Positions 50,446 through 59,786 of a stretch of DNA of 64,000 nucleotides are shown one piece after another. Both the position numbers and the translations under genes were made by a program. Each line of letters begins with the position of its first letter. Position 1 is the stretch's first letter. Below the pieces are notes generated by a model, which did no database searches, was not told the origin of the DNA, and worked only from the letters and a program-made list of their open reading frames with translations. This stretch comes from JBEKHT01 sp049516595 (GTDB taxonomy: Bacteria; Chloroflexota; Anaerolineae; Anaerolineales; RBG-16-64-43): positions 1 through 64,000 of the forward strand of contig JBEKSY010000004.1 of assembly GCA_049516595.1 (NCBI GenBank), given 5' to 3'.

Positions 50446-52773
50446 TCAGGTTGCTTCGACCTTGACTTCGGGTGAAGGCCTCTTGCTTTGCCAGACCGTC
50501 CAGGCGAGCGCCGCGACCAGGACCGCCACCGTGACCCAGCCGCCCACCCCCAGCTGACGGTATTGCACGATGATCGGAGCAACGATCACCGAAACCAGGT
50601 TCACGACCTTGATCATTGGATTGAGCGCCGGGCCGGCGGTGTCCTTGAGAGGGTCACCGACCGTGTCGGCGACCACCCCGGCTTTGTGGCGCTCCGAGCC
50701 CTTGCCCAGATTGTGGGCCCGGTCCGAGGGCTCGTCTTCAATGAGTTTCTTCGCGTTGTCCCAGGCGCCACCGGCATTGGCCATGAAAACGGCCAGCAGC
50801 TGCCCGGAGAGAATGGCCCCCGCCAAGAACCCGCCCAGCGCCTCCACCTGAAGTAAGAGACCCACCACGATAGGACTGACGACGCCCAGCAACCCCAGGC
50901 TGATCAACTCTTTCTGAGCGGCCAGGGTTGAAATGGCCACCGGCTTTCGATAGTCCGGCTTGACCCGGCCCTCCAGGACCCCGCCTCGGAATTGCCTTCG
51001 GACCTCCTCGACGATCAGGGAGGCCGCTCGGCTCACGGCCTGGATCGCGAAGCTTGAGAAGAGCCACGGCAACGCCCCACCGATCAGAAGCCCCACAAAC
51101 ACCTGCGGAATCGAAACCCGAATCCCAATGGACGCGAGCTGCTGCTCGACGGGAACATGCAGCATCGCCTGAACCTTGCTCACATCCACCATGAAGGAGC
51201 CAAACAGGGCAACGGCGGCTATGACCGCCGACCCGATGGCCACACCCTTGGTGATCGCTTTCGTGGTGTTGCCGACCGAATCCAAGTCGGCCATGATCTG
51301 GCGCGCCTTGCGGGTCTCAGGGTCGTCCCGCCCGTGCCAGGCCATCTCCCCGATGCCATTGGCGTTGTCCGAGATGGGCCCATAGGAGTCCATCGCTACT
51401 GTGTTGCCCGTGAGGGTGAGCATTCCAATTCCAGTCATCGCGACGCCATACAAGACATAGGTGACGCGCACGGCCTCGCTGGCGGCGGGCACCCCGGCGA
51501 AGAGAAGGACGGAGGCAAAGAGCACGACCGCAATCACCAGAACCGCCCAAGCGGAGGACTCGTAGCCGCTCGCGAGGCCCGAAAGGATCATCGTCGCAGG
51601 GCCGGTATTGGCGGCCTTCTTGATTTCTTGCACCGGCGCATTGCGAGTTCCGGTGAAATACTCGGTGAGGCGATCTATGCAAATGGCCAGGACCACCCCC
51701 GCCGCGGTGGCCAGGTAAGGCCGCCACCAACTCCCAGGAATTCCGCGCATGTAGGCCAGGGCCACGGCGCCAAACAGGACGACCGAGATCCCAGCCGAGG
51801 TCAGGTAGCCGCGGAAGATCGAGGCCATGGCATCCCCGCTTTTTCCCGGCCCAGCCCGCACCGCGTAGGTCCCGACAATCGAAGACAGCACTCCAATGCC
51901 GCGCACCAGGAGCGGGTAGACGATCCACTGCATCTGTCCTGTAATCTCGTACAAGGCCACCCCGAGGATCAGCCCGGCAACGATGGTGACCTCGTAGGAT
52001 TGGAAGATGTCCGCTGCCATGCCCGCACAGTCGCCGACATTGTCCCCCACCAGGTCGGCTATCACCGCGGGATTGCGCAGATCGTCTTCGGGGATGCCCG
52101 CTTCAATCTTGCCCACCAGGTCCGCGCCCACATCTGCGGCCTTGGTGAAGATCCCTCCCCCCACCCTCATAAACAAGGCCACGAGAGTCCCGCCAAAGCC
52201 GAAGCCCAGGAGGGCATCGGGCGCGGCCACACCGAAAACGATGAAGATCAGAGTTCCACCCAAGAGCCCGAGCCCATCCGTCAGCATGCCGGTGATTGTG
52301 CCGGCCCGATAGGCGATCCGCAGGGAGTCACCAAATGAGGTCCGGGCCGCATTCGCGACGCGCACGTTCGCCTGCACCGCCATGCGCATCCCCAGCTGGC
52401 CCACCAGCAGGCAGAAACCGGCACCCATCACAAAGGCAATCGCCCGGCCGATCCCGACAATGAGCCGGATTGCGTCCGACGGCTGGCCCGAGAACCGTTG
52501 CACGGCTTCGGCCGACGGGGGCACCAGATAAACAGAGAAAAAGAGGGCGAAGGTCAGGATCGCGATGACGGGCAGAATCGTGATGAGCTGACGCCGCAAG
52601 TAGGCATCTGCTCCCTCGCGGATTGCATCCCACACCGCGACCATCTCGGCATCGCCCTTGGGCTCGCGCAGGATTTGGGAGCGAAGGAAAAGAGCATACA
52701 AGAGCCCCAGGACGGCAATGCCCAGTACGGTCAGGATCCCGACCTGTTCAAAGGGAGAAAGGCCATACATCAT
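50446..52773 (-). CDS. hppA: Membrane-bound proton-translocating pyrophosphatase, K+-independent type
   Basis: 775 residues and about 16 transmembrane helices. Hydrolyses pyrophosphate and pumps protons. Visible catalytic loops: KAADVGADLVGKIEAG with PEDDLRNPAVIADLVGDNVGDCAG, and the ADTVGDPLKDTAGPALN loop near the C-terminus. The key site GNTTKAITKG has Lys where K+-dependent enzymes have Ala (GNTTAA), the accepted signature of the K+-independent class. The ATG at 52773 is preceded by AAGGAG about 11 bases upstream; a second ATG follows directly. Single gene with a strong hairpin after it. Confidence 0.97.
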   Translation of the reverse strand: MMYGLSPFEQVGILTVLGIAVLGLLYALFLRSQILREPKGDAEMVAVWDAIREGADAYLRRQLITILPVIAILTFALFFSVYLVPPSAEAVQRFSGQPSDAIRLIVGIGRAIAFVMGAGFCLLVGQLGMRMAVQANVRVANAARTSFGDSLRIAYRAGTITGMLTDGLGLLGGTLIFIVFGVAAPDALLGFGFGGTLVALFMRVGGGIFTKAADVGADLVGKIEAGIPEDDLRNPAVIADLVGDNVGDCAGMAADIFQSYEVTIVAGLILGVALYEITGQMQWIVYPLLVRGIGVLSSIVGTYAVRAGPGKSGDAMASIFRGYLTSAGISVVLFGAVALAYMRGIPGSWWRPYLATAAGVVLAICIDRLTEYFTGTRNAPVQEIKKAANTGPATMILSGLASGYESSAWAVLVIAVVLFASVLLFAGVPAASEAVRVTYVLYGVAMTGIGMLTLTGNTVAMDSYGPISDNANGIGEMAWHGRDDPETRKARQIMADLDSVGNTTKAITKGVAIGSAVIAAVALFGSFMVDVSKVQAMLHVPVEQQLASIGIRVSIPQVFVGLLIGGALPWLFSSFAIQAVSRAASLIVEEVRRQFRGGVLEGRVKPDYRKPVAISTLAAQKELISLGLLGVVSPIVVGLLLQVEALGGFLAGAILSGQLLAVFMANAGGAWDNAKKLIEDEPSDRAHNLGKGSERHKAGVVADTVGDPLKDTAGPALNPMIKVVNLVSVIVAPIIVQYRQLGVGGWVTVAVLVAALAWTVWQSKRPSPEVKVEAT

Positions 52774-53653
52774 TGCGGGAGGATCTCCTTGTTTTGGCTG
52801 CGACGGATCGCTTGGCGGTTCCTTACGGTGGTGGCGCAGGAATTCTACAAGAGCGGAGTGGGCATGTCAAGCAATTCGGGAGCGGCGGTCAAAGATGACC
52901 TCCTGTATCGCGATATTCAACACCGGCCTCTGAAACTCGAAACCCGGGAGTGAAATGGACGCCAAGTCTCATGTGGCTGAGAAAGGGCGGCCGGGAACCC
53001 ATCTACGCCTCTCGCCTCAGCCATCGGGTTGTTCTTCCGCTATCCGCGCTCATGGGGACTGGGATCCTTAGGGCCCGGTGGAATGGCACACGCATCCACC
53101 TAGCCGAGATAGAGGTCGGAATTGCCCTGGCGGATCTGCTGGTGCGTCAGCTGGAACCAGGCCAGGCCCGGGGAGGCTGCCGATATCCTACCCCGCAATC
53201 CTGGACCCGCGATCCGGGGAGGGACTCCTGCGTTGGGACTCGCAGAGGAGCCAGCCCCTTCCAACGGGACCCAAGGATCGGCCACGGCCCCATCTGCCAC
53301 TGCCTGCAACCCGGCATGCGCTCTGACCGGGTGTAGCGAGCATCTCAAGAGGCGTTCCTGCCTGCGAGACACGGGGATACTGATCTTGCCTGAAAGCCTC
53401 CTGGCCTCGCCCCAGGTAGGGGTCTGGGAGGCCGATCGCTGGCCTCCTCCAACGAAGCCGGACCTTGGGTCCTTTCGCTTTCGGGCGGGCTCTGCATCCG
53501 ACCTCGGCCCGGCCCAGGCTCAGGTGATGCGGGTATCCTGGACGCAAGACCTGGGACACGTCCGATGCGCAGCGGCAAGGCGGATACGGTTGCCGGTTCA
53601 ATTCGGACGACGAAAGGGGAAATAAAGGTTACATTAAGAGAGCCCCCCTTCCC
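52774..53653. other. About 0.9 kb gap between hppA and the GldA-like operon
   Basis: No recognisable gene. Frames of 80-170 codons occur in several phases but none has a family-like segment or a ribosome site with a sensible start. The right end has the promoter at 53654-53681. Confidence 0.4.
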
Positions 53654-53681
53654 TTGACAGGGCGCCAATCGGCTGTACAAA
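53654..53681 (+). promoter_or_regulatory. Promoter of the GldA-like operon
   Basis: TTGACA at 53654-53659, 16 bases, TACAAA at 53676-53681. Consensus -35 with a moderate -10; about 70 bases before the ATG at 53754. Confidence 0.55.
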
Positions 53682-53753
53682 CTAGGGGTCGGATCGAGGC
53701 TTCCGCTCCAGTCCTGAAGCCTCGCAATTTGCGTTCCACTAGCTGAGGATGGG

Positions 53754-54692
53754 ATGATCCAAGCAGAGAATCTGGGCAAGTGGTACGGGCCTCGCAAGGC
53801 TATCGACGGGCTCACCTTTAGCGCCGCCAAGGGGGAGATCGTGGGATTCCTCGGCCCCAACGGAGCGGGGAAGACAACGACGATGCGGATCCTGACCGGT
53901 TATATGCCCCCCAGTGAGGGCACCGCGCGCATTGCGGGTTTCGACGTGGTCGATCAATCGCTCGAGGTCCGCAAACGCGTCGGCTATCTCCCCGAGACGG
54001 TCCCGCTTTACCCTGAGATGACCGTCCAGGAATACCTGGACTTCATGGCCTCCCTGCGCCATGTGCCTGATGCGGATGCTCACGTGGATGAGGCGATTGA
54101 AAGGATGCATTTGGAGGATCGGGCCGATTCCTTCATCGGTAACCTCTCCAAAGGATTGCGGCAACGCGTCGGTTTGGCCCAGGCGGTTCTCCACCAGCCT
54201 GAGGTGCTCATACTCGATGAACCGACCCTCGGACTCGACCCCGCCCAAGTGGTTGAGGTCCGTGAGATGATCCGCGAAATCGGGCACGATCATACGGTCA
54301 TGCTCTCTACCCACATCCTCAGTGAGGCTCAGCAAGTCTGCAACCGGGTCCTGATCATCAACAAGGGAAAGATAGTTGCCGAGGACACCCCGGAACACTT
54401 GCAAGCGCGGTTAGCGGGGGCCGAGCGGCTCACGGTGCGGGTGGCCGGTCAGCCAGAGGGGGTAGAAAATCTGCTTAGGAAGATTCGAGGGGTCAACCTG
54501 GTGAGCCCGCGGGGCAAAGGGGAATTTGAGTTGGAAACCGCTCCGGGGGTCGAGGCCCGGCCGGAGATCGCCCGCCGCCTCGTGGAGGACGGACAGGATC
54601 TGCTCGAGATGCACGTGCAGGGGATGAGCTTGGAGGCGATCTTCCTGGAGCTCACCCATTCCGACGTGGCCTCTAAAGCCAAGCAAGCCTGA
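53754..54692 (+). CDS. ABC transporter ATPase, GldA-like
   Basis: 312 residues, with GAGGATGGG immediately before the ATG. Walker A GPNGAGKTTT, Q-loop YLPETVPLYPEMTV, signature LSKGLRQRVGLAQAV (a K variant of LSGGQ), Walker B VLILDEPTLGLDP, switch His in MLSTHILSEAQQVC. A C-terminal extension of about 90 residues (ERLTVRVAGQPEGV...) is typical of GldA/CcmA-type ATPases. With the next genes it forms a GldA/F/G-like transporter known from gliding bacteria and widespread in Chloroflexota, of unknown substrate. Confidence 0.88.
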   Translation: MIQAENLGKWYGPRKAIDGLTFSAAKGEIVGFLGPNGAGKTTTMRILTGYMPPSEGTARIAGFDVVDQSLEVRKRVGYLPETVPLYPEMTVQEYLDFMASLRHVPDADAHVDEAIERMHLEDRADSFIGNLSKGLRQRVGLAQAVLHQPEVLILDEPTLGLDPAQVVEVREMIREIGHDHTVMLSTHILSEAQQVCNRVLIINKGKIVAEDTPEHLQARLAGAERLTVRVAGQPEGVENLLRKIRGVNLVSPRGKGEFELETAPGVEARPEIARRLVEDGQDLLEMHVQGMSLEAIFLELTHSDVASKAKQA

Positions 54693-54709
54693 TCAAGGAG
54701 TTCCTCCTC

Positions 54710-55441
54710 ATGCGCAACTTGTGGACGATCGCGGCACGAGAGTTTCGTCACTATTTTGTGTCCCCCATCGCCTACGCGGTCGCGGCCGTCATTTTCCTGA
54801 TCCTGGGCCTGCTCTTCTACGCGAACCTGGGATCTTCCCTGTTGAATCAGACCCCGCCCGACCCGAACTCGTCTCTTTCACCCCTGGCCACCCTGCTCCT
54901 CTTCGGGATGCCCGCCATCACCATGCGGCTGATTTCGGATGAGCAGCGCAGCGGGACAATTGAGCTCCTGCTCACGGCGCCGGTCCGGGATTGGGAGATG
55001 GTGGTGGGCAAGTGGCTGGGCGCCATGGGTTTCGGCGTCATTATCCTTGCCGTTACCTGGTTCTACCCCATCATCCTCAACACGATCACCTCGCCGGGCA
55101 TCGACCAAGGCCCCCTGGTCAGCGCCTACCTGGGCATGCTTCTCATGCTCTCCGCCATGGTCGCGATCGGGGTGATGGCCTCGGCCCTTTACGCCAACTC
55201 CATTGCCGCCTATTTCACCTCGCTGGGCATTCTCCTGGTGCTCTGGATCATGGGACTTGCGGCCCAGGTCAGCTCGGGCGGGTTGACCACGCTGTTCAAC
55301 TACCTCGACTTCTCAGCGCACTTCTTCAACACGGGGTACGCGGGGCTAATTGACACCCGCGACCTGGCCTACTACCTCAGCCTCACGGCGCTGGCCCTGT
55401 TCTTGGGCACGCGTTTCGTCGAGGCAAGGAGGTGGAAGTAA
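54710..55441 (+). CDS. ABC transporter permease, GldF-like
   Basis: 243 residues with six transmembrane helices: an N-terminal one (YAVAAVIFLILGLLFY), then TLLLFGMPAITMRLISDEQRSGTIELLLTAPVRDWEM, the coupling region common to ABC-2/GldF permeases, and further helices to the end. Its stop TAA shares a base with the ATG of the GldG-like gene (TAATG), so translation is coupled. Cargo unknown. Confidence 0.85.
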   Translation: MRNLWTIAAREFRHYFVSPIAYAVAAVIFLILGLLFYANLGSSLLNQTPPDPNSSLSPLATLLLFGMPAITMRLISDEQRSGTIELLLTAPVRDWEMVVGKWLGAMGFGVIILAVTWFYPIILNTITSPGIDQGPLVSAYLGMLLMLSAMVAIGVMASALYANSIAAYFTSLGILLVLWIMGLAAQVSSGGLTTLFNYLDFSAHFFNTGYAGLIDTRDLAYYLSLTALALFLGTRFVEARRWK

Positions 55442-57051
55442 TGCCCCCCGCATCCTCCCCCAAGCAACCCAAGAGCAGACCTTCGCCCTGGCAGTTCTTC
55501 CAGGAGGCCAACTGGCGTAGCCTGGGCCCCTACTTCCTAGCGGTCGGAATCCTGGCGCTCGTCGTCTGTGGCGTGCTGTACTTCCTGCAGCGCTCCCTGA
55601 ACGCCTATGTGCTCGCGTCGCTGGCCGTGGGGATCCTCGGGATCCTGGCGTTCATTCTGTGGGACCCCGAGCGTGTCTTGCAGTGGCTGGGAGGGCGGCA
55701 AGCCCGCTATGGCAGCAACGTTGTCCTGATGAGCCTGGCCTTCCTGGCGATCCTGGTGGTGGTCAACTGGCTCTCGTTCAATAATTACAAGCAATGGGAT
55801 CTCACCCAGAATCAGGTCAACACGCTCGCGCCCGAGACCCTGCGTACCCTGGCGGCGCTGCCGGAACCCGTCCAGCTGCGTGCCTACTACTCGACGAGCG
55901 TATCCAGCCAGGCGGCTACGGCCCGCCATCTGTTTGATGAGTACCAGAACGCGGCGCACAGCAAGTTCTCCTACCGCTTCATTGACCCGAACGCTAACCC
56001 GGCCCAAGCCACGCAGGACAATATCACCCAGGACGGGACGGTCGTCGTCGTGATGGACGGCCGCAGCCAGTCTCTCAACCTTCCGTCCGAAACGGATCTC
56101 ACCACGGCCCTGGTCCAGCTGTCCAACCCAGGGGTCCGCAAAGTCTACTTTCTCGTGGGTCACGGAGAGGCCGACTCAACCAGCAGCGACGACCCGGGGA
56201 TGGGCCAGGCGGCCGCCCTGCTCAAGGCTCAAGGCTACACCAACGCCACCCTCAACCTGCTGGTGAACAAGACCGTCCCTGCGGACGCTACGGCTCTTGT
56301 AATCGCCGCACCACAGGAACCCCTGCAACAGTCGGAGGTGGACGCGATTTCGGCCTACCTGCAGAAAGGCGGGGGAGTCGTGGTCATGGAGGACCCCACG
56401 GTGGTCACGAATTCTGGGGCCTCAGCGGATCCCCTCGCGGACTACCTTTCCAACACCTGGGGTATCAGCCTGGACAACGACATCATTGTCGACACCAATT
56501 CCCAATCCGGCTTCGAGGCGATCGCGGCAAGCTACGGGTCGAGCACCATCACGGACAAACTGCTGCAAACCGTGAGCATCTTCCCCAACGCTCGCAGCCT
56601 GCAGCTCAAAGCTCCGAACTCGGACATCACCCAGGTCGCCCTGGTGCAAACCGGGCCGCAGTCCTGGGGTGAAATGGACTTGGCTGCCCTCAAGACCAAA
56701 GGACCCACCTTTGACCCCAAGGTGGATCGGGCCGGTCCTCTCACCATTGCCGCGACCGCACAGTCCGCCCAGATGAACTCTCGAGTGGTCGTCTTCGGGA
56801 ATTCGAGCTTCGGGCGCAACCTAAACTTTGGCGCCTACGCGAATGGGAAGCTGTTGGTGAACAGCATCGACTGGGCATCCCAACAGGGGAATCTGATCAA
56901 CTTGACTCCCCGGACTCCCAGCACCAGCTTCCTGGTTCCGCCTTCCGCCCTGGTTATGAACGCGATTGCCCTGTCGAGTATTCTGCTGCTGCCGGCCTTG
57001 TTTGTCGTGGCGGGGGGCGTAGTCTGGTTTTCGCGGCGTCGCCATCAATAG
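55441..57051 (+). CDS. GldG-like ABC-associated exported domain protein
   Basis: 536 residues from the ATG at 55441 with AGGAGG 8-9 bases upstream (a GTG at 55432 would add three residues). Three N-terminal hydrophobic helices (about 27-110) are followed by a large extracytoplasmic GldG/ABC_transp_aux domain: WDLTQNQVNTLAPETLRTLAALPEPVQLRAYYS, a segment with VYFLVGHGEAD and LIAAPQEPLQQSEVDAISAYLQKGGGVVVMEDP. A C-terminal transmembrane helix (MNAIALSSILLLPALFVVAGG) precedes a basic tail. In GldG proteins this domain is part of an ABC complex. Function in non-gliders is unknown. Confidence 0.85.
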   Translation: MPPASSPKQPKSRPSPWQFFQEANWRSLGPYFLAVGILALVVCGVLYFLQRSLNAYVLASLAVGILGILAFILWDPERVLQWLGGRQARYGSNVVLMSLAFLAILVVVNWLSFNNYKQWDLTQNQVNTLAPETLRTLAALPEPVQLRAYYSTSVSSQAATARHLFDEYQNAAHSKFSYRFIDPNANPAQATQDNITQDGTVVVVMDGRSQSLNLPSETDLTTALVQLSNPGVRKVYFLVGHGEADSTSSDDPGMGQAAALLKAQGYTNATLNLLVNKTVPADATALVIAAPQEPLQQSEVDAISAYLQKGGGVVVMEDPTVVTNSGASADPLADYLSNTWGISLDNDIIVDTNSQSGFEAIAASYGSSTITDKLLQTVSIFPNARSLQLKAPNSDITQVALVQTGPQSWGEMDLAALKTKGPTFDPKVDRAGPLTIAATAQSAQMNSRVVVFGNSSFGRNLNFGAYANGKLLVNSIDWASQQGNLINLTPRTPSTSFLVPPSALVMNAIALSSILLLPALFVVAGGVVWFSRRRHQ

Positions 57052-57115
57052 GCGCGTCCGCGGGAAGGGAACGGGTCGTCTCGTTAGGATCGCTCTGTGA
57101 AGGCGGGTAAAGATC

Positions 57116-57811
57116 ATGGATCGACGCACAACGTTCGCCCTGCTGATCCTCCTGGCTGTTGTCCTGGTCGCCGCGGGGATCGTGCAAGGCTGGTTTGTCC
57201 AAGGCATCTCGCGGATCGTCGGACACCCCATCGTGGCACCCGCTCCTACGGCCACCCCGAGCGTTCAGGATCTCTGGTCTTTTGACTCGACCCAGGTTCA
57301 GTCGCTGCAAGTCAGCGACCTGCAGCAAGCCAAGAATGTGATCCTGCAGCGGCAGAAGGACGGCACGTGGCGGATCACTGTGCCTCAAGACGAGGCGGCG
57401 GATACTGGCGCCGTGGAAGCGGCGGTGTCCCAGGTGAGCTCCTTGCCCATCTTGACCAATCTGGGAACCGGGCTTGAGGCGAGCGTTTTTGGCATCGACA
57501 AACCGCTGTATGAGCTCACCCTCAAGACCAGCACCCAGACCTACATCCTTGAGATCGGAGCCCCCACCCCGACCAGTTCGGGATACTACGTTCGCGAGAA
57601 GGGGGACTCCAGGATTTTGGTCGTCGATCAGACTTCCCTCAACAGCGTCATCACGTTCTTGAATCAGCTCCCCCTTCCGGCAACTGCCACCCCGGCCGAA
57701 TCGCCAACGCCCACCCTGACCGCGACGACCGCCCCCACGGAAACGGGAACACCGACCGCGACTCCGCCCGCCGTAACTGGCACGTCTCTGGTCAGCCCAA
57801 CCGCCCCTTGA
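57116..57811 (+). CDS. DUF4340 domain protein
   Basis: 231 residues. One N-terminal transmembrane helix (FALLILLAVVLVAAGIVQG), then a DUF4340-type beta-rich domain (about 55-180: VQSLQVSDLQQAKNVILQRQK, FGIDKPLYELTLKTST, GYYVREKGDSRILVVD) and a Thr/Pro-rich C-terminal tail. DUF4340 proteins are commonly encoded next to GldG-like genes and probably belong to the same envelope complex. It follows the GldG-like gene by 64 bases. Confidence 0.8.
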   Translation: MDRRTTFALLILLAVVLVAAGIVQGWFVQGISRIVGHPIVAPAPTATPSVQDLWSFDSTQVQSLQVSDLQQAKNVILQRQKDGTWRITVPQDEAADTGAVEAAVSQVSSLPILTNLGTGLEASVFGIDKPLYELTLKTSTQTYILEIGAPTPTSSGYYVREKGDSRILVVDQTSLNSVITFLNQLPLPATATPAESPTPTLTATTAPTETGTPTATPPAVTGTSLVSPTAP

Positions 57812-57875
57812 GAAGGGGAATCAATCTGGCCCGCTTGCGGGGTGGCGACCGAGGGACCGTTCTCGCACAACCCAT

Positions 57876-57901
57876 CCCTGAGACTTCCGTGAGTCTCAGG
57901 G
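57876..57901 (+). terminator. Hairpin after the DUF4340 gene
   Basis: CCCTGAGACT-TCCGTG-AGTCTCAGGG, a perfect 10-bp stem, 65 bases after the stop and 160 bases before sigA. No T-run follows, so termination is not certain. Confidence 0.5.
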
Positions 57902-58023
57902 TCCAGAAAACGGGCAAATCGTCCCCCCGGGGAGGAAGGTATTGCACGTCGGTATTTTCGGATGTATTCTCATAGGACCCGGTCCATTCGGGTGAGGATC
58001 GGCGAAATTCAAGGGAGAAGTTG

Positions 58024-58073
58024 TCGTTGGCAGGTATGACTGAGAAAGAAGTTGGCGGGAATGACTGAGAAAG
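58024..58073 (+). repeat. Tandem duplication (2 x about 25 bp) around the sigA start
   Basis: Two adjacent copies of about 25 bases (about 58026-58050 and 58051-58075), each containing GTTGGC followed by ATGACTGAGAAAGA. They differ at about four positions. The first copy opens a 10-codon reading frame (58036-58068) whose TGA overlaps the second copy's ATG region. Confidence 0.75.
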
Positions 58074-59590
58074 ATCGGAATCAGGCGCGCAAGAATGCGC
58101 GACCTATCGCGGGAAAGGATACTGGTTCGTCATCGAACCGGGGCAGGAGCGCTCGCTCCCGTTCCGGTTTAGGCCACTTGGAACTGAGGCCCAGACGAAG
58201 AGCCCTCCAACTCTCCTTTCAGGGCGGAAAGTGGGTAGAAGCGGCCAACCCCAAGGGATCCCCGAAGGGCGGCGGAAGACGCGAAGTCGCCCGCGGCCGG
58301 ACGGGTGCCCTCATCGTCCGCAAAAACGGCAAGAAACGAACCGAACCCAAGCTCAACCCGGCAGCAACCCTTCAGGCCGCCCCGCTGGAAGATCTGCTCC
58401 CCATCGACGAGGAGCACCCTTCGATGGCCGCCCTAATCGAGGTCGGCAAGGAGAAGGGGTTCGTCACCATCGACGATGTCCTGCGCTTCTTCCCAGAAGC
58501 GGAACGGGACATCGACCAACTGGAAGAGGCCTACGCCGCCTTGATGAGCGCGGGGATTGAGATCTTCGACACCAGCGAGGTGATCGAAGCCGAGCCGGGA
58601 GAGGAAGAACTCGCCGAAGTGGAAGAGGAAAGCCCCATCACCGGCGAGCTCATCCAAGATGACGCCTACCTGTCGGCAATCGATGCCGATGACACGATCG
58701 GGCTATACCTGAAGGAAGTCGGCCGGGTGCCTCTGCTGACCGCGCCGCAAGAGGTATCTTTGGCAAAACGAATCGAGCGCGGCAAGCTAGCCCGGGAATC
58801 CCTGGCCCGTGGGGTCAGCAACCCCGAGCGCTCCATTGATTTGCAGCGTCTCATCGAGGACGGCTGGGGGGCCCGCGAGCATCTCATCACGGCGAATTCG
58901 CGCCTGGTGATCAGCGTGGCCAAGAAGTACATGGGGCGCGGCGTCCCCTTCCTCGACCTGATCCAAGAGGGGAACATCGGCCTGATCCGCGCCGCGAAAA
59001 AGTTCGACTACCGCCGAGGCCACAAGTTCTCGACCTACGCCACCTGGTGGATCCGCCAGGCGGTGACCCGCGCGATCGCTGACCAGGGTCGCACCATTCG
59101 AGTGCCGGTCCACATGGGCGACCAAATCAATAAGCTGCTGCGCGTCTCGCATCAACTGACCCAGGAGTTGGGCCGCGACCCCTCCCCCGAGGAGTTGGGT
59201 GTGGTCTTGGGGGTCAGCTCCAAGAAAGTGGAGAATATGATCCAGGTGGCCCGCCGGCCGATCTCCCTCGAGACCCCGACGGACGAGGAAGAGGACTCGG
59301 TGCTGGGGGATTTCATCGAGGACGAGGAATCTCCCGCCCCCTCCGAGGCCGCCACCCGCAATCTTTTGCGCCAGCAGCTCGAAGAGGTGTTGAGTTCGCT
59401 GCCCCCTCGCGAGGTGAGGATCCTGCAGCTCCGCTACGGGCTCCTGGATGGGCAGTCGTATACTCTCGAGGAGGTCGGCCGCAAGATGGGGGTCACCCGC
59501 GAGCGCGTGCGCCAAATCGAGGCCCAGGCTTTGAGCCGACTCCGGCACCCGACTCACCGGCGCAAGCTACGGGATTACATCACCGAATAA
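58061..59590 (+). CDS. sigA: Primary RNA polymerase sigma factor (RpoD/SigA)
   Basis: 509 residues from the ATG at 58061. Region 1.2: DDTIGLYLKEVGRVPLLT. Region 2: RLVISVAKKYMGRGVPFLDLIQEGNIGLIRAA with region 2.4 YATWWIRQAVTRAI, the -10 contact. Region 3 follows, and region 4.2 is VTRERVRQIEAQALSRLRHP, the -35 contact helix. The N-terminal 100 residues are basic and of low complexity. The full set of regions and the RpoD box identify the housekeeping sigma factor, consistent with the near-consensus TTGACA/TATAAT promoters in the window. A short leader reading frame overlaps its start. Intrinsic terminator follows. Confidence 0.95.
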   Translation: MTEKDRNQARKNARPIAGKDTGSSSNRGRSARSRSGLGHLELRPRRRALQLSFQGGKWVEAANPKGSPKGGGRREVARGRTGALIVRKNGKKRTEPKLNPAATLQAAPLEDLLPIDEEHPSMAALIEVGKEKGFVTIDDVLRFFPEAERDIDQLEEAYAALMSAGIEIFDTSEVIEAEPGEEELAEVEEESPITGELIQDDAYLSAIDADDTIGLYLKEVGRVPLLTAPQEVSLAKRIERGKLARESLARGVSNPERSIDLQRLIEDGWGAREHLITANSRLVISVAKKYMGRGVPFLDLIQEGNIGLIRAAKKFDYRRGHKFSTYATWWIRQAVTRAIADQGRTIRVPVHMGDQINKLLRVSHQLTQELGRDPSPEELGVVLGVSSKKVENMIQVARRPISLETPTDEEEDSVLGDFIEDEESPAPSEAATRNLLRQQLEEVLSSLPPREVRILQLRYGLLDGQSYTLEEVGRKMGVTRERVRQIEAQALSRLRHPTHRRKLRDYITE

Positions 59591-59621
59591 AGGCGCGGCC
59601 GGGATTCCAGCAGGCAATCGG

Positions 59622-59657
59622 GCGGGCGGACTCAGTCATCCGCCCGCTCTTCTTTTG
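59622..59657 (+). terminator. Intrinsic terminator after sigA
   Basis: GCGGGCGGA, 8-nt loop, TCCGCCCGC, then TCTTCTTTT. It is 32 bases after the sigA stop. Confidence 0.85.
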
Positions 59658-59786
59658 CCTTCCTCTTTGGGAGCAACTCCTCGGGCGGCTTCGCCGCGGC
59701 GAACTTCCTCCCCCCCGAGGATCGGCCACGAAGGAAACTCGATTCAGAACCCTCCGCAGGCGGGTTCTGCTGCGCGCGGCCAAATC

